A model generated the notes under the pieces. That model was not told the DNA's origin, made no database searches, and saw nothing but the letters and a program-made list of their open reading frames with translations. A stretch of 64,000 nucleotides of DNA from Marinomonas transparens. GTDB lineage: Bacteria > Pseudomonadota > Gammaproteobacteria > Pseudomonadales > Marinomonadaceae. The translations under genes were made by a program, and so were the position numbers. Positions within the stretch are counted from its first letter, which is position 1; every line of letters begins with the position of its first letter. The stretch spans positions 248,001 through 312,000 of the forward strand of contig NZ_JAEMNX010000001.1 of assembly GCF_016463975.1 (NCBI RefSeq). Reading direction: 5' to 3'. Shown here piece after piece: positions 54,427 through 62,720 of the stretch.

Positions 54427-55893
54427 ATGCAAGCACCTTTATCAAAGTCTGCCCTACTGAAAAGCCAATCTTATATTGGTGGCGAGTGGGTAGAAGCTAA
54501 ATCCGGTAAGACTTTTCCTATTATTAACCCTGCTACAGGCGAGCACATTGTTGATGTTGCTGACATGGGTGCAGATGAAACAACACTAGCGGTTGAAGCA
54601 GCAGATAAAGCGCAAAAAGCATGGCAAGCGCTAACGGCAAAAGAGCGTGCGACGCTGCTACGTCGTTGGAATCAATTGATTCTAGATAACCAAGACGATC
54701 TAGCGACTCTTATGACACTAGAACAAGGTAAACCCTTTGCCGAAGCAAAAGGCGAAGTGGCTTACGGAGCCTCTTTCATCGACTGGTTCGCCGACGAAGC
54801 ACGCCGCTTGTATGGCGATGTGATTCCAACCTTTGCGAAAGACCGTCGCGTACTCACCGTTAAGCAAGGCATCGGCGTGGTGGCGGCCATTACACCGTGG
54901 AACTTCCCAATCGCCATGATCACTCGTAAAGCAGGACCTGCATTGGCTGCTGGCTGCACTATCGTCATCAAGCCCTCTGACGAGACACCTTTGTGTGCGT
55001 TGGCGTTGGCGGAGCTTGCACACCAAGCAGGCATTCCTGCAGGTGTTTTGAACGTGGTTGTCGGTCAGAATGCGAAAGACATTGGTGGCGTTCTAACAGG
55101 CCATCCTACGGTGCGTAAGTTGAGCTTCACAGGCTCAACGCCTGTTGGCAAGTTACTCTTGTCACAATGTGCACAAACCGTAAAACGCACTTCAATGGAA
55201 TTAGGCGGCAACGCACCTTTCATCGTTTTTGATGATGCAGATCTAGACGCTGCGGTAGAAGGTGCCATCAATTCTAAATACCGTAATGCTGGCCAAACCT
55301 GTGTGTGTGCTAACCGTATTTTAGTTCAAGACGGTGTTTACGATGCCTTTGCTGAAAAATTAGCAGCACGTGTAGCGACTTTCAAAACAGGTAATGGTTT
55401 TGAACAAGGCGTCACTATTGGCCCGCTTATCAATCAAGCCGCTGTGAATAAGGTGGAAGAATTGGTTCAAGGCGCTATCAGTCAAGGTGCAAAAGCCCTA
55501 GTCGGTGGCTCTAAAGCGGCAGAAGCAGGCGCTCAGTTTTTTGAGCCAACCATTCTGACTGACGTGACAGATGATATGGCCATTTTCTCTAACGAGATTT
55601 TTGGTCCCGTGGCGCCGCTTTTCCGCTTCAAAACAGAAGATGAGGCGGTTGCCATGGCAAACAATACCCCATTTGGTCTAGCTTCTTATTTCTATTCCCA
55701 AAATATCGGTCGTATCTGGCGTGTTTCTGAAGCCTTAGAGTACGGTATGGTCGGCATCAATGAAGGTTTGATCTCTAGTGAAGTCGCACCATTCGGCGGC
55801 GTCAAAGAGTCAGGTAGTGGCCGTGAAGGTTCTAAATACGGCATAGATGAATACGTTGAAGTGAAATACTTATGCATGGGTGGATTAGCATAA
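54427..55893 (+). CDS. gabD: Succinate-semialdehyde dehydrogenase
   Basis: A 488-residue aldehyde dehydrogenase close to E. coli GabD. Asn is in 'TPWNFPIAMITRKAGPALAAG', the Glu in 'MELGGNAPFIVF' and the Cys in 'YRNAGQTCVCANRILVQ' (near 290), with the extra Cys that makes GabD redox sensitive. It oxidises succinate semialdehyde to succinate with NADP. It starts at ATG 54427 (GGAG upstream), and gabT follows 84 bp later. It might also take alpha-ketoglutarate semialdehyde from the adjacent hydroxyproline operon, which lacks its own dehydrogenase. Confidence 0.92.
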   Translation: MQAPLSKSALLKSQSYIGGEWVEAKSGKTFPIINPATGEHIVDVADMGADETTLAVEAADKAQKAWQALTAKERATLLRRWNQLILDNQDDLATLMTLEQGKPFAEAKGEVAYGASFIDWFADEARRLYGDVIPTFAKDRRVLTVKQGIGVVAAITPWNFPIAMITRKAGPALAAGCTIVIKPSDETPLCALALAELAHQAGIPAGVLNVVVGQNAKDIGGVLTGHPTVRKLSFTGSTPVGKLLLSQCAQTVKRTSMELGGNAPFIVFDDADLDAAVEGAINSKYRNAGQTCVCANRILVQDGVYDAFAEKLAARVATFKTGNGFEQGVTIGPLINQAAVNKVEELVQGAISQGAKALVGGSKAAEAGAQFFEPTILTDVTDDMAIFSNEIFGPVAPLFRFKTEDEAVAMANNTPFGLASYFYSQNIGRIWRVSEALEYGMVGINEGLISSEVAPFGGVKESGSGREGSKYGIDEYVEVKYLCMGGLA

Positions 55894-55977
55894 GCAATCT
55901 TCTTTACAACACAATACGAAACAAAGGGAAACGATGCGAATCATTCTGTCGCTTCCCAGTACAAGGTGAAAGATACA

Positions 55978-57255
55978 ATGAAAAATACAGATCTACAAAA
56001 ACGTAAAGAAGTGGCTATTGCTCGTGGCCAAGGCAACATGGCGCCAGTCTATGTTGACCGCGCTCTCAATGCCGAGTTATGGGATGTTGAAGGCAAACGT
56101 CACATCGATTTTGGTGCGGGTATTGCCGTGGTTAACACTGGCCACAACCACCCAAAAGTAAAGGCAGCAGTACAGGCTCAACTTGAGCGCTTTACTCATA
56201 CTTGCGTCATGGTAAGCCCATACGAATCTGCGGTGCAATTGGCGGAAAAGCTAAATGCGGCGGCACCGGGCGATACACCAAAGAAATCCATCTTTGTGAC
56301 CACTGGCGCCGAAGCGGTGGAAAACTGTGTGAAGATTGCCCGTGCGCACACGGGCCGTCCTGGCATCATCGCGTTTAATGGCGGCTTCCACGGTCGTACC
56401 AATATGACCATGGGCCTAACCGGTAAAGTGAACCCCTATAAAATAGGCTTTGGTCCTTTCCCCAGTGATATTTTTCATGTCCCTTACCCGAATGACTACC
56501 TAGGTATTAGCGAAGAACAAGCGCTTGCTGATCTACAAATGCGTTTCACTTGTGATATTGAAGCAACTAAGGTTGCGGCTATTATCATCGAGCCCGTGCA
56601 AGGAGAGGGCGGCTTCTACATGGCTTCCGCTAGCTTCCTACAGAAACTTCGCAAAGTATGTGATGACAATGGCATTCTGCTTATCCTAGATGAAATTCAA
56701 GCAGGCTTCGCACGTACAGGCACCATGTTCTGCCACGAGCAAGCTGGCATCGAAGCGGACCTAATGACGGCGGCAAAAGGCATCGCAGGTGGTTTCCCAA
56801 TTGCGGCGGTAGTTGGTAAAGCAGACATTATGGACGCCCCAATTCCTGGCGGCCTAGGCGGTACTTACGGTGGCTCTCCTGTTGGTTGTGCGGCGGCATT
56901 AGCGGTTTTCGATGTGATCGAAGAAGAGCAGCTGTGTGATCGCGCGGTTCAAGTCGGTTCTCACTTCGTGAAACACCTAAAAGAAATACAAGCTGAGTAC
57001 CCACAAATTATTGGTGACATTCGTAATGCTGGCTCCATGATCGCGGTAGAATTTGTGCACGATGGCGATGTAAACAAACCATTCCCAGAACTTGCGAAGA
57101 AACTATCCGCTAAAGCGGCCGAAAATGGCTTGGTATTACTTTCTTGTGGTATCCGTGGCAACGTTATCCGTTTCCTCCCCGCATTGACCATAGAAATGGA
57201 CATCATTGACGAAGGTATGGACATTTTCAAACGCTGCTTTAAAGAGCTTGTATAA
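55978..57255 (+). CDS. gabT: 4-aminobutyrate aminotransferase
   Basis: A 425-residue class III PLP aminotransferase (426 in E. coli GabT). 'HTCVMVSPYESAVQLAEKLN', 'TTGAEAVENCVKIARAHTGRPG', 'DEIQAGFARTGTMF' and the PLP lysine in 'TAAKGIAGGFPIAAV' are present. It moves the amino group of GABA to 2-oxoglutarate, giving succinate semialdehyde for GabD. An in-frame GTG exists at 55966, but ATG 55978 fits AAGG and the family start. Confidence 0.92.
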   Translation: MKNTDLQKRKEVAIARGQGNMAPVYVDRALNAELWDVEGKRHIDFGAGIAVVNTGHNHPKVKAAVQAQLERFTHTCVMVSPYESAVQLAEKLNAAAPGDTPKKSIFVTTGAEAVENCVKIARAHTGRPGIIAFNGGFHGRTNMTMGLTGKVNPYKIGFGPFPSDIFHVPYPNDYLGISEEQALADLQMRFTCDIEATKVAAIIIEPVQGEGGFYMASASFLQKLRKVCDDNGILLILDEIQAGFARTGTMFCHEQAGIEADLMTAAKGIAGGFPIAAVVGKADIMDAPIPGGLGGTYGGSPVGCAAALAVFDVIEEEQLCDRAVQVGSHFVKHLKEIQAEYPQIIGDIRNAGSMIAVEFVHDGDVNKPFPELAKKLSAKAAENGLVLLSCGIRGNVIRFLPALTIEMDIIDEGMDIFKRCFKELV

Positions 57256-57310
57256 GCTCCATTGATCTAAAGACTGGCATTTAAAATGAGTCATTGAGCT
57301 AGTCAAATAA

Positions 57311-57340
57311 AAACCGCTTCTTTTTGAAGCGGTTTTTTTT
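57311..57340 (+). terminator. Terminator of gabDT
   Basis: AAACCGCTTC and GAAGCGGTTT form a 10-bp stem with a TTTTT loop, then T-rich sequence to 57340. The preceding A-run gives the minus strand a T-run too. Confidence 0.9.
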
Positions 57341-57355
57341 GGTCTCCAGAAAGCA

Positions 57356-57559
57356 TCAAGATGATTCTTTATCATGCTTGTTATGGCGTGAATCATAAGG
57401 AGGGAATCCTAAATCCTTTCTTAAATAGTCCGGTAAATTTTTTGTATAAAGGTTCATGTCTCGCGCTTCTTGCCGTCTTTTCCTCTTTTGAGAATTCTCT
57501 CTTAACTTGCTGTTAATCATCAATATTTTTTGATTTAGCCACAACAATAACGCCCACAT
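57356..57559 (-). CDS. Small basic protein with DUF1127-like tail
   Basis: A 67-residue protein. A short hydrophobic N-terminus ('MWALLLWLNQKILM') is followed by a basic helix ('KLRENSQKRKRRQEARD') and a conserved-looking 'LPDYLRKDLGFPPYD'. The last motif resembles the 'LDDHLLKDIGL' ending of DUF1127/YjiS proteins, but the match is partial. A strong GGAGGT lies 7 bp before the ATG, which supports real translation. Function unknown. Confidence 0.6.
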   Translation of the reverse strand: MWALLLWLNQKILMINSKLRENSQKRKRRQEARDMNLYTKNLPDYLRKDLGFPPYDSRHNKHDKESS

Positions 57560-57666
57560 AACTGCACCTCCATATTCGATAGAGCTTTATTGTGGTGCTA
57601 AAAAAGGGTAAAAACGAACGTTATATTCTTACTCATTAGATTAGAAAATCTTATAGAAGGGGCTTT

Positions 57667-58617
57667 ATGAGCACTCGCGTTTCTCATCTGAAGGCAACCC
57701 ATTACTTTTCCGTGGCCAGCCAAACCTTAAGCTATACCAAAGCAGCAGAACAGTTGCATGTGTCACAGGCAGCCGTCAGCCAACAGATTCGTTTATTAGA
57801 AGAGTATCTTGGCGTGCCTTTATTCTATCGATCTGGCCGAGAAATGCGCTTAACCAGACAAGGGCAGCAGCTTGCAGAACATCTCACTCTGGCGTTTGAT
57901 CATATTGAAAAAGGGTTGGAAAGCGTCAAGCTAGAACCGCGAGAAGGTATTCTGGAAGTATCAGGACTACAAAGCTTTATATCCTTATGGCTTATGCCAC
58001 GACTGTGGCGCTTTTCCGACCTTCAACCAGACATCAGAGTCAAACTCTCCTCATCAGATGAACGAAGAGATATCCATTCAGGTAAGATCGACGTTGGGAT
58101 TGATGATGATATTCATCTAGTTAGCGATAGAGAAGATACGCTTCAACGGCCACTACTGTCGTCTAATATTATTCCCGTTTGCTCCCCATCTCTAGCCGCA
58201 AGAATTGGCTTTTTGCTCCCTACCGACTTATTAAAGTGTTGGATGCTACAAGTAGACGAGCCGTCTTATCAATGGAGTGTTTGGTTTAAGGAGCTGGCTA
58301 TTTGTCCCATTCGCAATAAAAACATTCTTTGGGCAGAGGTAAGCTCTTGGTATATGGGGATTAGTGCAGTTAAAGCGGGCCATGGAATTTTCTTGTGTCC
58401 GCAATTTATGGTGCAAGAAGAGCTCAATGAAGGAACACTCGTTCAGGCACATCCTAAAGCGTTAAACACAAAAATTGAATTTTATGCTTATTACGCTAAA
58501 GGCTCTCCCCGAAAAGCAAGAATAGAAGCCTTTGTCGAGTGGTTAAACCATGAAGCAAATACAAGTATTAAGCCTTCCCAAGCATCCATCGAACACAACC
58601 CACTGCCTTGGCCTTAG
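57667..58617 (+). CDS. LysR-family regulator, GcvA-like
   Basis: A 316-residue LysR protein. The HTH is 'SYTKAAEQLHVSQAAVSQQIRLLEEYLGVPLF' in parts (about 20-52), and the effector domain begins near 90. 'WLMPRLWRF' and 'VGIDDDIHL' are GcvA-subgroup features. It follows gabDT on the same strand after a terminator, so it has its own promoter and may regulate gabDT, but no direct evidence ties them. Confidence 0.83.
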   Translation: MSTRVSHLKATHYFSVASQTLSYTKAAEQLHVSQAAVSQQIRLLEEYLGVPLFYRSGREMRLTRQGQQLAEHLTLAFDHIEKGLESVKLEPREGILEVSGLQSFISLWLMPRLWRFSDLQPDIRVKLSSSDERRDIHSGKIDVGIDDDIHLVSDREDTLQRPLLSSNIIPVCSPSLAARIGFLLPTDLLKCWMLQVDEPSYQWSVWFKELAICPIRNKNILWAEVSSWYMGISAVKAGHGIFLCPQFMVQEELNEGTLVQAHPKALNTKIEFYAYYAKGSPRKARIEAFVEWLNHEANTSIKPSQASIEHNPLPWP

Positions 58618-58661
58618 ATTGGCGCAGTGATATCCGCTAGAAAACTCGTCTATTAATTCAC

Positions 58662-59846
58662 CTAATCTTTCAGCACGTATTTCTTCAAAGCGAATTCCAC
58701 CCCCCGAATTTCAGCCAAACCTTTCATCCGCCCAAGTGCTGAATAACCCGGCTTCGCATCGCGGCGTAAATCATCCATGATTTGGTGTCCATGGTCTGGG
58801 CGCAATGGAATCATTTGCCCCTCACCCGAGGCTTTACGACGCTGCTCTTCTTTCAGTAGTACTAGAATCACATCTGAAATATCTGCATTGCCTTCCAGAT
58901 GCGCGGCTTCATGGAAGCTTCCTCTTGTTTCTTCCCGCTGGGTAGAGCGCAAATGGGTAAAATAAATTCTATCCGCAAAGGTCGTCGCCATATCGCACAA
59001 ATCGTTATCTTCACGCACACCATAAGACCCTGTACAGAAGGTAATACCATTCGCAGGGGAAGGGATACGCTGTACTAGCCATTCAATATCTTGCTTGGTC
59101 GAAACAATACGTGGCAAGCCTAAAATAGGACGTGGTGGATCATCAGGATGAACCGCTAAACTCACACCGCACGCCTCTGCAATAGGAACAACATGCTCTA
59201 GAAAGTGAGCGAAGTTTTCTCTTAATACACTTTTATCAATGCCATCATAAGCCGCTAAGGCCGCCCGAAAGTTGTCTAACGTATAGCTCTCTTCAGCCCC
59301 CGGAAGACCCGCCAGAATAGTACCGACCAATTGCTCTTTTTGTGTTTCACTTAAAGCATCATAGCACTCTTTAGCAGCGGAAATTTCTGCTTTGCTGTAG
59401 CTATCTTCGCTATTTGGACGTTGTAAAATAAATAAATCAAACGCAGCAAACGCGGTTTGATCGAAGCGCAAAGCCCGTGAACCATCGGGTAAGGCGTACA
59501 TCAAATCAGTACGTGTCCAATCCAGTACTGGCATAAAGTTATAACACACAGTATGGACACCACACTGGGCAAGGTTACGAATACTCTGCCCGTAGTTATC
59601 GATGTATTTTTGATAGCTACCCGTTCGCTGTTTAATGTCTTCGTGCACTGGAATACTTTCAACAACAGACCAACGTAACCCTGCATTTTCTATGCTTTCT
59701 TTCACTGCCTGTATGGCTTCCACTGGCCACACTTCACCATTAGGAATATCGTGTAAAGCGGTCACTATACCGCTGGCCCCCGCTTGACGGATATCCTGTA
59801 AGCTAATGGAGTCATTTGCTCCAAACCAACGCCATGTGTGTTCCAT
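58662..59846 (-). CDS. uxuA: Mannonate dehydratase
   Basis: A 394-residue enzyme, the same length as E. coli UxuA, and very similar throughout: '[21 protein letters not shown]', '[23 protein letters not shown]', '[16 protein letters not shown]', 'FCTGSYGV' and '[12 protein letters not shown]' (quoted in parts). It dehydrates D-mannonate to 2-keto-3-deoxygluconate with a divalent metal. The ATG at 59846 gives the family start; it lies 13 bp after uxuB. Confidence 0.94.
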   Translation of the reverse strand: MEHTWRWFGANDSISLQDIRQAGASGIVTALHDIPNGEVWPVEAIQAVKESIENAGLRWSVVESIPVHEDIKQRTGSYQKYIDNYGQSIRNLAQCGVHTVCYNFMPVLDWTRTDLMYALPDGSRALRFDQTAFAAFDLFILQRPNSEDSYSKAEISAAKECYDALSETQKEQLVGTILAGLPGAEESYTLDNFRAALAAYDGIDKSVLRENFAHFLEHVVPIAEACGVSLAVHPDDPPRPILGLPRIVSTKQDIEWLVQRIPSPANGITFCTGSYGVREDNDLCDMATTFADRIYFTHLRSTQREETRGSFHEAAHLEGNADISDVILVLLKEEQRRKASGEGQMIPLRPDHGHQIMDDLRRDAKPGYSALGRMKGLAEIRGVEFALKKYVLKD

Positions 59847-59859
59847 ATAAAAGTCGCTC

Positions 59860-61347
59860 TTATTTTTGTATTGAAAAAGAAGCACGCATTAAATTCTGTG
59901 CCTCAACACCGGATAGTAAAGCCTCAACCAAAACACTAAGTCGTTTAATAAAAGCTTGGTTGCTACACAGAGAAGCAGGGAAAATATCATTGCGTTGTAA
60001 CAATGCGGTCACTAACTCAATAGATGAATCCGTAGAAACATCACGATAACGACGAACCAGATCAAATAATTCATTTTCAAGGGGGTCATTGATGCTGTGT
60101 TGATTATGCTGGGCTCGACAAAGGAAGGTCATCCAGCTAGCGATTCCCAACTCAATGGCTGACGCAGGAAGCGACTGTGCTTGAAGTTCGGTTAAACCAC
60201 TTAACCAGCGCTGTGGTAGTTTTTGACTGCCGTCCATGGCAATCTGCTTCAGCTGATGCTGCAAACTGTCATTTTCAAAACGTACCAGCAGTTGTTGGCA
60301 GTATGTCGCTAACGCCTCATAACGGAAGTTTGCTAAGGTAGGGACAACTTCTTGCAGCATATAATATTCAAGGAAGGTTCGAATATCGGCCTCTTTCATC
60401 GCCTCTGCTACCGTTTGATATCCAGCTAGGCTTCCCAAATAGGCGAGTAGTGAATGACTGCCGTTTAACATGCGTAATTTCATCATTTCATAGTGAGAAA
60501 CATCCGCAACCATTTGTACTCCGGCGGATTCCCACCGTGGACGACCAGTAGGAAAATTGTCTTCCACTACCCATTGACTGAACTGCTCGCACTTAACCAC
60601 AGTGGGTTCATTAATACCTGTATCCGCTTTGATCATGGCTAAATCTTCTGTCGTAACAGCAGGCACAATGCGGTCTACCATGGAATTTGGAAAGGCCACC
60701 TTTTGTTCAATCCATTGCGCTAATTCTGTATCTTGTTCTTTCGCCAATGCAACAACAGCACCTTTAGACCGCAGACCGTTGTGTGGCATGTTGTCACAGG
60801 ACAACACAGTAAAGGGCTCGATACCTTGCTCACGACGCTGCTTTAAAGACGCTAAAATCAGCCCCAAAGCAGTCCTTGGCTGGGATGGCTGTCGCAAATC
60901 ATGTTGAATGTCCGCATGGTCTATTAATAAAGCGCCAGAGGAGGGGGATAGGTAATAGCCTTTTTCTGTCACTGTTAAGGTAACAATCTTAGTCTCAGGC
61001 GCTGTCATTTGGGCAATCAACCCGATTTGCCCATCATCAGAACCACTAAAGAAAGACGTTTTAATCGACTTTATTTCTCTTACTCTTGCTGTTTTTGTGT
61101 CTGCATATTCCACTACATGATAGCGGTGTTGAGCCGCTTCCAGTTGTTCAACCAATTTATGATTAGAGCGAATATTGGCACTGGCAATCATCCAATCACC
61201 TCCGTGTAGAGCCAAGGTTTGCTCCATATAAACCGCCTGATGAGCACGATGAAAGGCACCTAAACCGATGTGGACAATGCCAATCTGATGGAGGCCCGGC
61301 TCTAAAACACTATCAATATGTTGTATTTGCATCGCTTTTGTTTGCAT
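59860..61347 (-). CDS. uxuB: D-mannonate oxidoreductase (fructuronate reductase)
   Basis: A 495-residue polyol-type long-chain dehydrogenase. The N-terminal NAD motif is '[17 protein letters not shown]', followed by '[18 protein letters not shown]' and '[14 protein letters not shown]', and the catalytic Lys is expected in '[18 protein letters not shown]'. It reduces D-fructuronate to D-mannonate. Of three nearby in-frame starts, ATG 61347 is chosen as the best family fit, but no strong ribosome-binding site decides it. First enzyme of LysR-uxuB-uxuA. Confidence 0.9.
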   Translation of the reverse strand: MQTKAMQIQHIDSVLEPGLHQIGIVHIGLGAFHRAHQAVYMEQTLALHGGDWMIASANIRSNHKLVEQLEAAQHRYHVVEYADTKTARVREIKSIKTSFFSGSDDGQIGLIAQMTAPETKIVTLTVTEKGYYLSPSSGALLIDHADIQHDLRQPSQPRTALGLILASLKQRREQGIEPFTVLSCDNMPHNGLRSKGAVVALAKEQDTELAQWIEQKVAFPNSMVDRIVPAVTTEDLAMIKADTGINEPTVVKCEQFSQWVVEDNFPTGRPRWESAGVQMVADVSHYEMMKLRMLNGSHSLLAYLGSLAGYQTVAEAMKEADIRTFLEYYMLQEVVPTLANFRYEALATYCQQLLVRFENDSLQHQLKQIAMDGSQKLPQRWLSGLTELQAQSLPASAIELGIASWMTFLCRAQHNQHSINDPLENELFDLVRRYRDVSTDSSIELVTALLQRNDIFPASLCSNQAFIKRLSVLVEALLSGVEAQNLMRASFSIQK

Positions 61348-61380
61348 AAACAGGTTACTTACCACTTGATAACAATCAGT

Positions 61381-62319
61381 TTAATAAGGAGCAACAGCCA
61401 ATTCCTCAACAGTTTGGTGTAATACTTTAAGAAATAGCTCTCGAGGTTTGTTAGGTTGAGTGGTTTTTTTACAAATTACTGCAACACCTAACGTATAAGA
61501 ACGGTCATCCGGTGCCACGGCCACAATGTCACCACTTTCTAAATAAGCCTGCGCATATTGCTCTGGTAAAAAGCCGATATATTGTCCTGATAAAATCAAT
61601 GCTAATCGGCTGTCATAAAAATAAGAAATAGCGGTTAACTTCATATGAGATATCTGATCACTAACGGCTTCATGGGGCTTCAAGCCCGCATGGGTGGCAG
61701 GATAACTGTCGGCTTCAGCTGACTGCTCCATTTTCGACATGGTCGCAAGTGGGTGGTTTTTACCACAATACAAATAACAATCATCACGATAAAGGTGAAC
61801 GTAATCTAAACCATCTAATTTACGGTGATAAGGGATAAAACCAACATCGGCCTCATCGTTCAAAATCATACGTTCTATATTCGACATAGAAGAAACATTT
61901 GTCGTAATAGAAACCTCCGATGCTGCAAGTGAAAAACGTTGAATCAGTTCAGGGAAATGGCTACGTGGGTCAAGACTTACCTTGTCAGAAAGCGCAATTC
62001 TCAATTTACCTGTCAAACTAGCATTCAAGTTGTTTACCGTGGTGCGGAAAGCATCAAGAGACTCTATAAGATTCTCTGTCATCTTGTAGATGATCACCCC
62101 TTCCTCAGTTAACGAAAAACCGCCACGGCCTCGCTTGCATAATACAAGGTTAAGACGCGATTCTAAGTTAGATATATGCAAACTGATGGTAGATCGACCG
62201 ATATTAAGAGAGGTCTCTGCTGCCGAAAAACCACCACAATCAACGACTGTCTTAAATACTTTTAATTGCTTGATCTCATAATCACCCACTTGGCCTAGCG
62301 AGTAGTTTTTTGCACTCAT
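61381..62319 (-). CDS. LysR-family regulator of the uxu genes
   Basis: A 312-residue LysR protein. The HTH is at about 19-50 ('GGFSAAETSLNIGRSTISLHISNLESRLNLVL' in parts), and the effector domain starts near 100. It ends 33 bp before uxuB on the same strand, so it is likely co-transcribed with it. That differs from E. coli, where GntR-type UxuR and ExuR control these genes. The ligand is probably a hexuronate intermediate. Confidence 0.83.
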   Translation of the reverse strand: MSAKNYSLGQVGDYEIKQLKVFKTVVDCGGFSAAETSLNIGRSTISLHISNLESRLNLVLCKRGRGGFSLTEEGVIIYKMTENLIESLDAFRTTVNNLNASLTGKLRIALSDKVSLDPRSHFPELIQRFSLAASEVSITTNVSSMSNIERMILNDEADVGFIPYHRKLDGLDYVHLYRDDCYLYCGKNHPLATMSKMEQSAEADSYPATHAGLKPHEAVSDQISHMKLTAISYFYDSRLALILSGQYIGFLPEQYAQAYLESGDIVAVAPDDRSYTLGVAVICKKTTQPNKPRELFLKVLHQTVEELAVAPY

Positions 62320-62450
62320 AACGTCTCCAAATTCATTCTAACTTACATAGGGAGTGGGGTTATTACATCCATCATCTAATATGCTTTACCTAAACTACAC
62401 CAGAGTAATGCAAGATTATTCTAATAAGTTTGCTGTTAACACAACTTTAC

Positions 62451-62540
62451 ATTGATATGCCAAGATGTCACTTAGATTGATATGTCTATAAAATTTTTTT
62501 ATCAGTTACAACGGATTAACTTGTTACCGCTAAGTTAATC
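62451..62540. promoter_or_regulatory. Repeats in the divergent LysR-MCP promoter
   Basis: A direct repeat ATTGATATG occurs at 62451 and 62476, 25 bp apart. An inverted repeat GATTAACTT/AAGTTAATC lies at 62514-62522 and 62532-62540. The region 62320-62720 contains no gene. Confidence 0.4.
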
Positions 62541-62581
62541 TGGGTTAAGGACAATATGTATCTGACGCTATCTCACCCTAG

Positions 62582-62611
62582 AAATAAAATCCGCTTTTGA
62601 GCATTTTATTT
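62582..62611 (+). promoter_or_regulatory. Leader stem before the terminator
   Basis: AAATAAAAT (62582-62590) and ATTTTATTT (62603-62611) pair over 9 bp around a 12-nt loop. It precedes a strong terminator in the same leader. Confidence 0.35.
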
Positions 62612-62634
62612 TGATACTTCCAGCTTTATTTTGG

Positions 62635-62669
62635 GCCTGTTTATTATAACTAATAGACGGGCTTTTTTT
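62635..62669 (+). terminator. Rho-independent terminator in the 5' leader of the MCP gene
   Basis: GCCTGTTTATTA and TAATAGACGGGC form a 12-bp stem with two wobble pairs and a TAAC loop, followed by seven T. It is 51 bp before the MCP start codon, on the same strand, with no gene upstream to terminate. Confidence 0.8.
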
Positions 62670-62720
62670 ATGACAACCCATTGTTCGGTCTTTTAGAAAG
62701 ATAAATATCAGGAGTTTTCT

